64,000 nt of DNA from NCBI RefSeq assembly GCF_006539885.1, contig NZ_BJNW01000014.1, forward strand, positions 19,758 to 83,757. Direction: 5' to 3'. The notes under the pieces were generated by a model, which was not told where the DNA came from, ran no database searches, and saw only the letters and a list, made by a program, of their open reading frames with translations. This document shows, piece after piece, positions 8,253-19,946 of the stretch. Position numbers and translations under genes: made by a program. Within the stretch, counting starts at the first letter, position 1, and every line of letters begins with the position of its first letter. The stretch comes from Kocuria varians (GTDB lineage Bacteria; Actinomycetota; Actinomycetes; Actinomycetales; Micrococcaceae).

Positions 8253-9930
8253 CCTTCTTGCCCCGCAGCACCCTGGCCAGGTGGCGCACCCGGTCCACGT
8301 TGGAGGACACCGCCAGGTAGCCGCTGAGCGCGCCCACGGTGGACATGCCGCCCACGATCAGCGCGGTGTGGTGCTTCTGCCAGCGCTCGGGGTCCGAGGC
8401 GATGATGTGCGCGGTGCCGTTGATGGTCGCGGCGATCACGCCGCCGGCCACCACGTGGTGGCCGATCTTCGCGCTGCTCTTGACCAGCGGTTCCAGCTCG
8501 TCGGTGCGCAGGTGCACGTCGAAGCCGCCGCGCTCGAGCACCAGGATGAACCGGCGGACGTACTCGGGCACGTCAACGCCCATCTGCACGGCGTCCTCCA
8601 CCGTGGCGCGCAGGCGGTTGAGCAGCACCTCGGGGGAGAGCCGCTGCATGATGAACCGTTCCGCGTAGGGCTTCACGGAGGAGACGAGGTCGAAGCCGGG
8701 GTCCAGTCCCGTGCCCATGGACTCTGCCGTGACCAGCATGCGCAGCAGCAGGGCGGACTGGCGGGGCAGCTGCAGCTTGTGGTGGCGCAGCACGGAGATC
8801 AGGTCCGCCATCAGGGCACCCACCCGCACCTCTTCGAGCGGCCTGTTGGCGTAGCGGCGCATCATCACCGCCACGTCCTTCTCGATCTCCCGCTTGGCGA
8901 TCGCGTGCTCGCCGCTGTCCGTGAGACCCAGCAGGCCGGTGGCGGCACGTCGCGGGTTGTTCTGCACCACGCCCAGCAGCAGCGTGATGAGGTGGTCGCG
9001 GAACTCCTCGGTGAGGTTGCCCACCATCCCGAAGTCGATGATCCCGATCCGCCCGTCCGGCTCCACGAAGAGGTTGCCGGGGTGGGGGTCCGCGTGGAAG
9101 AAGCCGTCCTCGAAGACCATCTTGCAGATGGCGTCCGTGGCTTCCTTGGCGAGCAGGTGGCGGTCGATGCCCTCCGCCTCGAGCGCCTCGTAGTTGTTGA
9201 TCTTGACCCCGAACATCCGCTCCATGGTCAGCACGCGGGAGGTCGTGGCGTCCCAGAAGATCTCGGGGATGTGGATCTGCGGGTGGCCCATGAAGTTCTC
9301 GGCCATGCGCTGCGCGTTCTTGGCCTCCTGGACGAAGTCGAGCTCGTCCCGCAGCGACTCGCTGAACTCCTCGACGATGCCCTTGATGTCGTAGTCCTGC
9401 GCGGCCGTCCAGTAGCGCGAGACCCAGGTGGCCATTTCCGTGAGGATCTCCAGGTCCCGGTTGACCTCGTCCGTGACGCCGGGGCGGCGGACCTTCACGA
9501 TCACCTGGCGCCCCTCGAACGTGGCGGCGTGGGCCTGGCCGATGGATCCTGTGGCCACGGGCACGGGATCGATGTGCTGGAGGATCTGCTCCGCCGCGGT
9601 GTCAGGCTCCGCCTCGATCATCGCCCGGATCTGCTCCACGGGGATGGGCGGGGTGTGGTCCTGCAGCTTCAGCAGCTCCTGGGAGTAGCCCGGGGGCAGC
9701 AGGTCCGGGCGCGTGGAGGCGAGCTGACCGAGCTTGATGAAGGTGGGACCGAGCTCCTCCAGCGCCATCCGCAGGTGCTCGGGCTGGGAGTGCACGGTGT
9801 CCGGGTCGACGAGCCGCACGCGTGCCAGGGGAGCGCGCCACTGGGGCTTCAACCCACCCAGGGCGAATCCGAAGCCGTGCTTCGTGAGCACTTCGACGAT
9901 CTGGAGGAACCGTTCTCGGCGGGAAATCAT
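8233..9930 (-). CDS. ABC1/UbiB (AarF) family atypical kinase
   Basis: 565 aa. The family comprises protein-kinase-like ATPases linked to quinone metabolism and membrane lipid biology (UbiB in E. coli, COQ8 in mitochondria). Landmarks are the KxGQ region IKLGQLASTRPDLLP (about residue 66), the Ala-rich nucleotide loop in GSIGQAHAATFEGR, the VKVRRPG lysine strand, HADPHPGNLF (about 277) and IDFGMVGNL (about 294). C-terminal hydrophobic segments (about 505-545) suggest membrane association. The respiratory menaquinone cluster lies 13 kb away, so a quinone-related role is reasonable but inferred. An 18-base gap separates the start from the HIRAN-like gene upstream, so both are probably cotranscribed. 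Confidence 0.88.
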   Translation of the reverse strand: MISRRERFLQIVEVLTKHGFGFALGGLKPQWRAPLARVRLVDPDTVHSQPEHLRMALEELGPTFIKLGQLASTRPDLLPPGYSQELLKLQDHTPPIPVEQIRAMIEAEPDTAAEQILQHIDPVPVATGSIGQAHAATFEGRQVIVKVRRPGVTDEVNRDLEILTEMATWVSRYWTAAQDYDIKGIVEEFSESLRDELDFVQEAKNAQRMAENFMGHPQIHIPEIFWDATTSRVLTMERMFGVKINNYEALEAEGIDRHLLAKEATDAICKMVFEDGFFHADPHPGNLFVEPDGRIGIIDFGMVGNLTEEFRDHLITLLLGVVQNNPRRAATGLLGLTDSGEHAIAKREIEKDVAVMMRRYANRPLEEVRVGALMADLISVLRHHKLQLPRQSALLLRMLVTAESMGTGLDPGFDLVSSVKPYAERFIMQRLSPEVLLNRLRATVEDAVQMGVDVPEYVRRFILVLERGGFDVHLRTDELEPLVKSSAKIGHHVVAGGVIAATINGTAHIIASDPERWQKHHTALIVGGMSTVGALSGYLAVSSNVDRVRHLARVLRGKKVKKTVR

Positions 9931-9947
9931 ACGGGTGGAAGTGCCCC

Positions 9948-11324
9948 TTACAGTGTGCGGTGCAGGTAGACGGCCATGAAGCCCGTGGCCACGGCCACGA
10001 TGAGCACGAGCGTGGTGGCCAGCGGCTCCACGCCCAGCAGGACCACGCCCAGCACCACAAGGATCGCTGTGAGCACCAGCAGCCCCGTCACGAGCGGCGT
10101 CATGCCGCCCACCAGCGTCTTCGCGTCCGACGACGACGCCGCCCGCGTCCCGGTGCCCTCGCGGGTCTCGCCCGCGGGGACCAGTTCGCCGTCGTGGCCG
10201 TCCATGAGCGCGGCCACGCCGCCGTCTGCGGCGGGGGCCTCCGCGGTGGCGGTGCGGGCCGCGGTGCTGCCGGGGCCGCCAGCGTGGCCCGCACCGGGCG
10301 CACCGGTTGAGGCGGCGTCGGTCGGGGAGGCCGCGGTGGAGGCGGCGGCGCGACGCTGCTCCGTGCCCCGGGAACGCTCACCGAAGAATCGTGCGGCGAA
10401 ACCGCGCGCGCCGGTGGGGGCGGGGGTGTCCGGGTGGGCGGCCACGAAGCCCTTGCGCCACTTCTTGGCGTTGCGGCCGTGGTCCGACTCCACCGCCACG
10501 TAGGCCGGGGGGACGTCGAAGTGCTCGGCGTCCGGGAGCAGCTCGGGGACGTCGTTGGGGAGCTCCTCGAACCACTGTGCCGGCACCTCGGAGGCGCGGA
10601 CGGATTGCAGGGTCATGGACACCTCGAACGAAGATCCTCGAATCGTCCCCCAAACTGCGGTCAGCAGGTCGTGCTCGAACGCGTAGTGGATGATCGGGAT
10701 GAACTGCTCGGACATCTGGGTGGAGAGCCGGCCCACCTGCTTGCGCTCGTAGAGCACGTCCACGGTGTCCACGGTGACGCCGTGGCTGTTGCGGACCTTG
10801 TTGACCTCCAGGGTGAGGATCACGCGGCCCTCGCCGGAGGCCGGGACGATCGAGTGCAGGTACTCGGCGAACTCCTGCTCGTCCAGGACCTTGATGGAGG
10901 ATCCCTGGGGCAGGACGGCGGCCTGGGCGGGGGCGGTGTTCAGGGGGAAGAGCAGGTCCGGGGGAGCGATGTCGATCACCGCGCGGGAGTCCACCTCCGC
11001 CACGCCGTCCTGCCGCAGCAGGTCTGCCTCCAGGTGGAGGGGAACCACGGGGGTGTAGCCGGAGGCGATCACGCGGGACAGCGGGTGCCAGTAGCGGTGG
11101 GCGTCCTGCGCGCTGAGGTGCGCGACCTTGTTCTCTCCCACGCGCACCGAGACGGTGCGGGGGTCGAAGGGGTTGTCCGGTTCCGGGACCAGCGCCGCGA
11201 GCCCGTGCCAGGTCTGGGCGCGCCCCGCGGAGAGTCCGCCGAACACCCGCATGATCTCGGTGTCGTAGAAGTTCTCCGTGACGACGTCCAAGGATCCCCG
11301 GTCGTTGAGCGCGTAATCGGTCAT
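9948..11324 (-). CDS. HIRAN-like domain protein with C-terminal membrane anchor
   Basis: 458 aa. Residues about 10-110 carry a HIRAN-type pattern: VVTENFYDTEIMR, then LVPEPDNPFDPRTVSVRVGEN and VAHLSAQDAHRYW, which match the family's EPDNPyDpxAVxV and GYLs elements. A second globular segment (about 140-260) has the repeated theme VGRLSTQMSEQF. Residues 270-400 are a low-complexity Ala/Gly/Thr linker. Two adjacent hydrophobic helices close the protein (about 410-455). The ATG at 11324 has GAGGGAG 5 bases upstream. HIRAN domains bind single-stranded DNA 3' ends in helicase proteins; a membrane-anchored stand-alone form is unusual and its job is unknown. It is probably cotranscribed with the ABC1 kinase. 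Confidence 0.65.
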   Translation of the reverse strand: MTDYALNDRGSLDVVTENFYDTEIMRVFGGLSAGRAQTWHGLAALVPEPDNPFDPRTVSVRVGENKVAHLSAQDAHRYWHPLSRVIASGYTPVVPLHLEADLLRQDGVAEVDSRAVIDIAPPDLLFPLNTAPAQAAVLPQGSSIKVLDEQEFAEYLHSIVPASGEGRVILTLEVNKVRNSHGVTVDTVDVLYERKQVGRLSTQMSEQFIPIIHYAFEHDLLTAVWGTIRGSSFEVSMTLQSVRASEVPAQWFEELPNDVPELLPDAEHFDVPPAYVAVESDHGRNAKKWRKGFVAAHPDTPAPTGARGFAARFFGERSRGTEQRRAAASTAASPTDAASTGAPGAGHAGGPGSTAARTATAEAPAADGGVAALMDGHDGELVPAGETREGTGTRAASSSDAKTLVGGMTPLVTGLLVLTAILVVLGVVLLGVEPLATTLVLIVAVATGFMAVYLHRTL

Positions 11325-11436
11325 GGTCTCCCTCGCTGTAGCGCCGGCGGGTGTCCCCCCGCGGCGTGTCCGTCTCATGCTATCCGTTGATCGCGGTGCA
11401 TCGAGGTTCATCCACTGTGAGGACACCGACCGCGGG

Positions 11437-14097
<2,661 letters not shown>

Positions 14098-14126
14098 GGG
14101 CCCAGTGTAGGCACCGCCGCGCCCAC

Positions 14127-14175
14127 GACGACGCCGCGGGGCGCGGCTGGCGCGCCGCCCCGCCGCGGCGTCGTC
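14127..14175. repeat. 49 bp palindrome with GACGACGCCGC arms
   Basis: GACGACGCCGCGG (14127-14139) pairs with CCGCGGCGTCGTC (14163-14175), 13 bp perfect, around a GC-rich centre that can extend the stem with a small bulge. It sits between pepN and glgC, separate from the glgC terminator hairpin. Confidence 0.6.
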
Positions 14176-14297
14176 CCCGGCTGCCGGGAACTCCACCCGC
14201 CACGGCCGGTGCGCGAGCCCGGACGCCACAGCCCGGGGCCCCGGACACCACACCGCAGGCACTCGCGCCGCAGGCACGAAACGCCCCGGACACGGGC

Positions 14298-14334
14298 AGC
14301 GCCCCGGCACGGACGACGGGTCCGTGGCGGGGCG
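14298..14334 (-). terminator. hairpin terminator of glgC
   Basis: 15 bp stem (14298-14312 with 14320-14334, one mismatch) and a 7-base loop, 37 bases beyond the glgC stop. No U-tract. Confidence 0.5.
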
Positions 14335-14370
14335 CCGGGGTTCGGGCGTGAGCCGAGAACGGTGGTGCGG

Positions 14371-15615
14371 CTACTTCTCGAAGCGGTAGTTCTTCGGGGC
14401 GATCGTGAGCCCCGAGTCCATGACCGTGAGACCGCGGGCGAGGTCCTGCTCGCGGTCCAGACCGACGGTGAAGCCCTCCGGGACCACCACGTTCTTGTCC
14501 AGGATGCAGCGGTGCACGGTGGCGCCCGCCCCGATCTGGACGTTCTGCATCAGCACCGACTCCGTCACGCGGGCGTCGTGCTCCACCTTGACCTTGGGGG
14601 AGAGCACGGAGGAGCCCACGTGCCCACCCGTGATCAGCACACCGGGGGAGACGATCGAGTCGAAGGCCACTCCCGCCTGCCCGTTGGGACCGCGCACCGT
14701 CCTCGCCGGCGGGGCCATGATCTGGTGCGTGTAGATGGGCCAGTCGTAGTTGTAGAGGTTGAATACCGGCAGCGGGCGGATCAGGTCCATGTGGGAGTCG
14801 TAGTAGGACTCCAGCGTGCCCACGTCCCGCCAGTACTGACGGTCCCGCTCGGTGGAGCCGGGGACGTCGTTGTTCGTGAAGTCGTAGACCAGGGCCGCAC
14901 CGCGCTGCGCGAAGTACGGCATGATGTCGCCGCCCATGTCGTGGTGGGTGTCCGCCTTGCGGTTGTCGCTGCGCAGCGCCTCCACGAGGGCGTCGCGGTC
15001 GAAGACGTAGTTGCCCATCGAGGCCAGGAACGAGTTGGGGTCGTCCGCGAGGGGCGCGGTGGTGTCCGGCTTCTCCACGAACCGGGCGATCCGCGTGGGA
15101 TCCTGCTCGTCCGTCTCGATCACGCCGAACGACTTGACCATCTCCATGGGCTGGCGCACTGCCGCAACCGTGGCCTTGGCCCCGGACTCCACGTGCTTCT
15201 GCACCATGTTCGAGAAGTCCATGCGGTACACGTGGTCCGCGCCCACCACCACCACGATGTCCGGATCGGCGTCGTCGATCAGGTTCATGGACTGGTAGAT
15301 CGCGTTCGCCGAGCCCAGGAACCAGTCCTTGCCGCGACGCTGCTGCGCCGGCACGGACGTCACGTAGTTGCCCAGCTGCGTGGACAGCCGCCACGTCTCC
15401 GAGAGGTGACGGTCCAGCGAGTGCGACTTGTACTGCGTGAGCACCACGATCTGCAGGTACCCGGAGTTCACCAGGTTGGACAGCGCGAAGTCGATGAGCC
15501 GGTAGCCACCGGCGAACGGCACGGCCGGCTTGGCACGGTCCTCCGTGAGCGGCATCAAGCGCTTGCCCTCACCGCCGGCCAGCACGATCGCGAGGACCTT
15601 CTTCTGACGTGACAT
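14371..15615 (-). CDS. glgC: glucose-1-phosphate adenylyltransferase
   Basis: 414 aa enzyme making ADP-glucose from glucose-1-phosphate and ATP, the committed step of glycogen synthesis. The N-terminal nucleotidyltransferase motif [21 protein letters not shown] is near residue 12 and the [13 protein letters not shown] motif follows; residues 300-410 form the left-handed beta-helix of hexapeptide repeats ([24 protein letters not shown]). Length is typical. ATG at 15615 with AGGTAGGA adjacent. It is divergent from glgA, a common actinobacterial arrangement, and terminated by a hairpin at 14298-14334. Confidence 0.96.
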   Translation of the reverse strand: MSRQKKVLAIVLAGGEGKRLMPLTEDRAKPAVPFAGGYRLIDFALSNLVNSGYLQIVVLTQYKSHSLDRHLSETWRLSTQLGNYVTSVPAQQRRGKDWFLGSANAIYQSMNLIDDADPDIVVVVGADHVYRMDFSNMVQKHVESGAKATVAAVRQPMEMVKSFGVIETDEQDPTRIARFVEKPDTTAPLADDPNSFLASMGNYVFDRDALVEALRSDNRKADTHHDMGGDIMPYFAQRGAALVYDFTNNDVPGSTERDRQYWRDVGTLESYYDSHMDLIRPLPVFNLYNYDWPIYTHQIMAPPARTVRGPNGQAGVAFDSIVSPGVLITGGHVGSSVLSPKVKVEHDARVTESVLMQNVQIGAGATVHRCILDKNVVVPEGFTVGLDREQDLARGLTVMDSGLTIAPKNYRFEK

Positions 15616-15779
15616 TCCTACCTCTTACTTCCCGAGCAGGTCAGGCCCCCAAGGACCCCGACGCGGCGTCGACGTTGACTGGTCGTTGCCGCCATTGTCC
15701 ACCACGGCGAGCACCCCGCCACCACGCTGTCCGAAGTGTTGCCGAGTTTTTGCCCCTGCGGCCGCCGTGTGATGTGCAG

Positions 15780-15785
15780 TACGCT
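15780..15785 (+). promoter_or_regulatory. TANNNT box of glgA, leaderless start likely
   Basis: TACGCT ends 6 bases before the GTG start of glgA and no Shine-Dalgarno sequence is visible. This is the usual geometry of a leaderless actinobacterial transcript. Confidence 0.4.
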
Positions 15786-15791
15786 CACTGC

Positions 15792-16985
15792 GTGCGAGTA
15801 GACATCCTGAGCAAAGAATTCCCGCCGGCCATCTACGGGGGAGCGGGGGTGCACGTGGCCGAGCTCTCCCGCGTGCTCGCACCGCTCGTGGACCTCAACG
15901 TCCGCTGCTTCGGGGAGCCGCGCGAACCGGACTTCCACGGCGCCCACGTCACGGCCTACCCGGTGCCCGCCGAGCTCGACGCCGCCAACGCCGCCGTCCA
16001 GACCCTCGGCGTGGACCTCACCATGATCCAGGACATCGAGGGCGCGGACCTGGTCCACTCCCACACCTGGTACGCCAACATGGGCGGGCACCTCTCCTCG
16101 CTCATGTACGACATCCCCCACGTGCTCTCCGCGCACTCCCTGGAGCCCCTGCGCCCCTGGAAGACCGAGCAGCTCGGCGGCGGGTACCGCATATCCTCCT
16201 TCGTGGAGAAGACCTCCTACGAGGCCGCCGCCGCGATCATCGCCGTCTCGGAGGGCATGCGCCAGGACATCCTGCGCTCCTACCCGAACGTGGACCCGGA
16301 GCGCGTGCGCACCGTCCACAACGGCATCGACGTCTCCCAGTGGCACCGCGACACGGACACCGACGTCCTCGACGAGTACGGCATCGACCCCGAACGCCCC
16401 TCCGTGGTCTTCGTGGGCCGCGTGACCCGCCAGAAGGGTGTGCCCTACCTGCTGCGCGCCGCCCTCCAGCTGCCCCCGGAGGTCCAGCTCGTGCTGTGCG
16501 CCGGCGCCGCGGACACCCCCGAGCTCGCCGCAGAGGTCAACGGCCTCATCGAGCAGCTGCGCCGCGAACGCGACGGCGTCGTACTCATCGAGAAGATGCT
16601 CCCGCGCCGCGAGGTCATCCAGATCCTCTCCCACGCCACCGCGTTCGCGTGCCCCTCCGTCTACGAGCCCCTCGGCATCGTCAACCTGGAGGCCATGGCC
16701 TGCGGAGCGGCCGTCGTCGCCTCCGCCACCGGCGGCATCCCCGAGGTCGTCGTGCACGACGAGACCGGGCTGCTCGTCCCCATCGAACAGGTCACGGACG
16801 GCACCGGCACGCCCCTGGACCCCCAGAAGTTCGTCGACGACTTCGCCGCCGCCCTCACCGAGGTCGTCACCGACCCCGCCCGCGCCCGCCGCATGGGCGA
16901 GGCAGGACGACGCCGCGTGGCGGAGCACTTTGCGTGGGAGTCGATCGCCGAGCAGACGCTCGAGGTCTACCGCTCGGTGCTCTGA
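15792..16985 (+). CDS. glgA: glycogen synthase, actinobacterial GT4 type
   Basis: 397 aa GT-B glycosyltransferase using ADP-glucose (in this family also implicated in maltose-1-phosphate synthesis, GlgM). The N-terminal domain opens MRVDILSKEFPPAIYGGAGVH, the glycine-rich acceptor/donor loop. The donor domain contains FVGRVTRQKGVPYLL and the EX7E motif in SVYEPLGIVNLEAMAC (about residues 285-300). The GTG at 15792 is taken because it starts exactly at the family N-terminus and has a TACGCT box 6 bases upstream. It is divergent from glgC and its 3' end overlaps the end of the TetR gene by 19 bases. Confidence 0.92.
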   Translation: MRVDILSKEFPPAIYGGAGVHVAELSRVLAPLVDLNVRCFGEPREPDFHGAHVTAYPVPAELDAANAAVQTLGVDLTMIQDIEGADLVHSHTWYANMGGHLSSLMYDIPHVLSAHSLEPLRPWKTEQLGGGYRISSFVEKTSYEAAAAIIAVSEGMRQDILRSYPNVDPERVRTVHNGIDVSQWHRDTDTDVLDEYGIDPERPSVVFVGRVTRQKGVPYLLRAALQLPPEVQLVLCAGAADTPELAAEVNGLIEQLRRERDGVVLIEKMLPRREVIQILSHATAFACPSVYEPLGIVNLEAMACGAAVVASATGGIPEVVVHDETGLLVPIEQVTDGTGTPLDPQKFVDDFAAALTEVVTDPARARRMGEAGRRRVAEHFAWESIAEQTLEVYRSVL

Positions 16986-17617
16986 GCGGCCGCTGCCTGA
17001 ACCCCTCGGGGTGCGAGCACCCCGCTGAGCAGCGCCTCCACGGCCTCCACGTACCGGTCGTGCGTGACGTCCGGGTCCGGTGACAGGCTCACCTGCACCA
17101 TGTAGCCCTGGACGATCCCGATGAAGGCGGGGGCCAGGCGCTCCGCCAGCGCGGCGGCGTCGCTCTCGGGGAGGCCCCGCTCCGCGGCCAGCCAGGCCCG
17201 GAGGTAGGCGGAGAGCTGCGCCCGGGCCTCCTTGAGGATGGCCAGTGCCGCGCCCTGCATCTCTGGGCGCCGCACGGCCTCGCCCCAGACCTGGACCGGC
17301 AGACCGGGGAAGGTGCCGCGCTGGGGGATGTCCTGGACCACGTAGGCCAGGGCGCGCGCGGGATGGGGGAGCGGGCGCTGCTCGCGCAGTCCCTCGAGCA
17401 TCCCCAGGCGGTCCCGCATCACGCCGCGGCTGGCGTCCAGGAACAGCTCGTCCTTGCCCTTGTAGTAGACGTACACGGCACCGGCCGAGAGTCCCGACTC
17501 CGCAATGATGTCCGCCATGGACACGCCCGAGAACCCCTTGCGCCCGATGCACATGAGCGCGGCGTCCTGGATCCGACGCCGCATCTGTTCCCTGTGCTCT
17601 TCGCTGACCTTGGGCAC
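16967..17617 (-). CDS. TetR family transcriptional regulator
   Basis: 216 aa. The N-terminal helix-turn-helix (about residues 12-55) reads IGRKGFSGVSMADIIAESGLS then AGAVYVYYKGKDELF, a textbook TetR fold; the C-terminal ligand domain is helical and not assigned. A GTG start at 17617 is set by GGAGG 5 bases upstream. It is divergent from a membrane-protein gene, and two related repeats at 17631-17647 and 17678-17693 lie between them. The likely arrangement is autoregulation plus repression of the neighbour, relieved by an unknown ligand. Confidence 0.9.
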   Translation of the reverse strand: MPKVSEEHREQMRRRIQDAALMCIGRKGFSGVSMADIIAESGLSAGAVYVYYKGKDELFLDASRGVMRDRLGMLEGLREQRPLPHPARALAYVVQDIPQRGTFPGLPVQVWGEAVRRPEMQGAALAILKEARAQLSAYLRAWLAAERGLPESDAAALAERLAPAFIGIVQGYMVQVSLSPDPDVTHDRYVEAVEALLSGVLAPRGVQAAAAQSTER

Positions 17618-17630
17618 GTCCACCTCCAAA

Positions 17631-17647
17631 AACGAATGATCGTTCTT
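17631..17647. promoter_or_regulatory. operator-like repeat 1 for the TetR regulator
   Basis: On the minus strand this reads AAGAACGATCATTCGTT. It contains a near-palindrome GAATGATCGTTC and overlaps a TTGACA hexamer (17646-17651) that could be the -35 of the plus-strand gene. Confidence 0.55.
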
Positions 17648-17677
17648 GACACGGTACCGGACGGGGCCACACTCTTC

Positions 17678-17693
17678 AAGAACAAACATTCTT
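17678..17693. promoter_or_regulatory. operator-like repeat 2 for the TetR regulator
   Basis: Reads AAGAACAAACATTCTT, with inverted ends AAGAA/TTCTT. It shares AAGAAC-N3-CATTC with repeat 1 in opposite orientation and lies just upstream of the start of the membrane-protein gene. Confidence 0.5.
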
Positions 17694-17710
17694 TGTGGAA
17701 GGAGTGCGCT

Positions 17711-18961
17711 GTGTCGCACGTCAAGACCCCCGAGCCGCGCCAGCGGCCTGCATGGACCGAGAGCGTCCGTGCCGCACTGATCGCCACGGTCGTGGTGTCC
17801 ATCGTCCTGCTGGCGTTCGCGTGGCCCACCGTCACGTCCAAGACCGAGAACCTGCCGGTCGCGGTGGTCGGCACGCAGGAGCAGATCGACACCGTCACCG
17901 AGAAGATGCCGGAGAACCTCCCGGACATTCACCCGGTCGCGGACCGCGAGGACATTGTTAACGGCATCAAGACCCGCGAGGTCTACGGCGGGATCGTGCT
18001 GGGCGGTTCACCCGAGATCCTGACCGCCAGCGCCGCGAGCCCCGTGGCGTCGCAGATGCTCACGAGCATGGGCACCACCATGCAGCGGGGGATCGACCAG
18101 CAGGTCATCGAGAAGACCACCCAGGCGCTGCAGAAGATCACCGGCGCACTGAGCCAGGGCCCGAGCGGTCTCGCAGCCCTGCAGGGCCAGCAGCAGGGCT
18201 CCGGCCAGCAGGCCATGACCCCGCCGACCGTGAAGACCACGGACGTCGTGCCCCTGTCCGAGGACGATCCGTGGGGGAGCGGCCTCGCCATTGCCGGCCT
18301 GCCCCTGACCATGGGCGGCATGATCGGCGGCATCCTGATCTCCACGCTCGTCACCGGTGCCCGCAAGCATCTCTTGGCCATCGCCCTCTACGGCATCTTC
18401 GGGGGCCTCGCACTGGCCTCGATCATGCAGTCCAACTTCTTCGCCAACTGGGCCGGCATCGGCCTGGGCATCGCGGCCACGGCGTCCGTGATCGTGGGCC
18501 TGAGCTCGCTGATCGGACGCGCAGGACTCGCGGTGGGCGCCGTTCTGACCATGTTCATCGACAACCCCATCTCCGCCCTGACCTCACCCAAGGAGTTCAT
18601 CGTCGCGCCCTTCGGGGAGATCGGGCAGTGGCTCGTCCCGGGGCTGTCCGGCACGCTGCTGCGCGACCTGTCCTACTTCCCGGACGCGAACATCGCGGCC
18701 CGGTTCTGGGCCCTGATCGGGTGGGTCGCGCTGGGCGTGGTCCTCACCCTGCTGGGGCACCACAAGAACGAGTCGTCCATCACGGGCAAGGACGAGCCAG
18801 AGCAGCCCATCCTTCATCATGAGCCACGCCACCCGCACACGGCGCAGCATAGTACCGCCGCGCGCTACGGAGCCACGGGGGAGTCCGTCACCGAGACCCC
18901 TGACGCCGATGGCACCGGCACCGCCGATGGCTACGGAGCCAACGCGCCGCAGCGCGCATAA
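17711..18961 (+). CDS. YhgE/Pip- or DUF3533-like membrane protein
   Basis: 416 aa. One N-terminal transmembrane helix (about residues 17-39), an extracytoplasmic domain of about 150 residues starting KTENLPVAVVG, then at least five more helices from about residue 195 to 350, and a disordered acidic/His tail. This is the layout of ABC-2-like YhgE/Pip and DUF3533 proteins, several of which are efflux or export components. The ectodomain includes a Gln-rich stretch (about 158-175). The GTG at 17711 has GGAAGGAG 7 bases upstream. Divergent to and probably repressed by the TetR gene. Substrate unknown. Confidence 0.75.
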   Translation: MSHVKTPEPRQRPAWTESVRAALIATVVVSIVLLAFAWPTVTSKTENLPVAVVGTQEQIDTVTEKMPENLPDIHPVADREDIVNGIKTREVYGGIVLGGSPEILTASAASPVASQMLTSMGTTMQRGIDQQVIEKTTQALQKITGALSQGPSGLAALQGQQQGSGQQAMTPPTVKTTDVVPLSEDDPWGSGLAIAGLPLTMGGMIGGILISTLVTGARKHLLAIALYGIFGGLALASIMQSNFFANWAGIGLGIAATASVIVGLSSLIGRAGLAVGAVLTMFIDNPISALTSPKEFIVAPFGEIGQWLVPGLSGTLLRDLSYFPDANIAARFWALIGWVALGVVLTLLGHHKNESSITGKDEPEQPILHHEPRHPHTAQHSTAARYGATGESVTETPDADGTGTADGYGANAPQRA

Positions 18962-19035
18962 ACTCCGGCCGCACCCGGCACGAGAGCGCGGCGCCGCCGT
19001 CAGCGACCAGCACGCACGACGACGCCGCGCCACCC

Positions 19036-19067
19036 GCCCTCCGCACCGTCACCTCGGTGGGGAGGGC
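19036..19067 (+). terminator. hairpin terminator after the membrane-protein gene
   Basis: GCCCTCC and CACCG pair with CGGTG and GGAGGGC, a 12 bp stem with one G/G opposition and a 6-base loop, 75 bases past the stop codon. Confidence 0.5.
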
Positions 19068-19191
19068 AGGTTCGTGTGTGCGCTGCGCACCGCGTCGAGT
19101 GGGACGAGTGACCGGAAGCAGGGGGCGCCCCCGGGGGCTGAATCTGGTGCAGATCCTGTGTGCGGGCGGGGCCCCTTCCGGTCTACTTTAC

Positions 19192-19205
19192 ATAATGTAC
19201 ATTAT
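19192..19205. promoter_or_regulatory. perfect 14 bp palindrome ATAATGTACATTAT
   Basis: Strikingly AT-rich, perfectly symmetrical site in a GC-rich genome, of the kind bound by dimeric regulators. It is about 370 bases upstream of the broken YCII gene, and no regulator gene is adjacent. Confidence 0.4.
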
Positions 19206-19576
19206 CGGACATTGGGATATCCGCGGTGATGCGCTGATAGACCATGATCAGCCGTTGAGAGGTTCGACTCTCAGGAAGCCCCGGCAGCGACGCGACAACA
19301 ACCTCACACGGCGCCCGAGTTGTCACACGGGTCTCCAACGCGGGCCGGACGTCGACTGACCGCGCAACGACCACACGCCACTCCGTCCGCCCCGCACATC
19401 CGACTGGTACAAACGGTGCGCCGCAGAATGCCACGTGCGAGCAGATCGTCGTTCGGCGTCCTACTGGTCACCGTCGGCGCGTTCTGTGCGACGTCCATGG
19501 TGCGACCCCGCGACATCCGGTTAGATGGATGTGACCTACCGCATTCGTGCGTTTCCACCATGTGAAAGGAGCTGGG

Positions 19577-19946
19577 ATGGCCCAGTTCATGATCTCCGTC
19601 TTTCACCAGCCGGGCGTTCAGAGCGCCGGCGCGGCCTACGGCAGTGAGGAGGACATGCAGGCGGCGTTCGCGGCCGTCACTCAGTTCAATGCGGACCTGC
19701 CAGGCGGCGGGCCAGTGGGTCTACGCCGGGTCACTGACTCCCCCGGAATCCGCCATCACAGTGGACTCAGCCGGGCCGGTCCCCCTGGAGCCTGACGTCA
19801 CGCCCGGACCGTTCTCCGTGGCCGCCGCTGCGCTGGGCGGTTTCTGGATCATCGAGGCCGTCAATCAGGCCGCGGCCCTGGAGCGCGCGACCCAGGCATC
19901 GGCGGCGTGCGGCCAGAAGGTCGAACTGCGAGCCCTCGAGGGCTGA
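19577..19946 (+). pseudogene. YCII-related protein, frameshifted
   Basis: The reading frame opens MAQFMISVFHQPG at an ATG with AAGGAG 6 bases upstream and runs through EEDMQAAFAAVTQFNADLPG. It then continues, one frame over, as GQWVYAGSLTPPES, VTPGPFSVAAAALGGFWIIE and a final CGQKVELRALEG. Joined, these give an ordinary YCII (DGPF) protein of about 122 aa, whose PGPFxE pattern appears as PGPFSV. The shift is one extra base within the G/C-rich stretch 19701-19713. Such proteins often accompany ECF sigma factors; none is present here. A sequencing error in a GC run is possible, but I call it broken as given. Confidence 0.75.

Larger units (their letters stand above)
18962..19576. other. 615-base non-coding region
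   Basis: Between the membrane-protein gene and the broken YCII gene. It holds a terminator (19036-19067), one GACGACGCCGC word (19018-19028), and a perfect 14 bp AT-rich palindrome (19192-19205). The stretch 19190-19560 is lower in GC and has no convincing reading frame. No RNA gene was recognised. Confidence 0.5.

Noticed and set aside
19230..19300. tRNA-like T-arm (GAGAG-GTTCGAC-TCTC)
   Set aside because: The stem and loop sizes do not fit a tRNA T-arm, and no acceptor or anticodon arm with matching spacing could be built around it.
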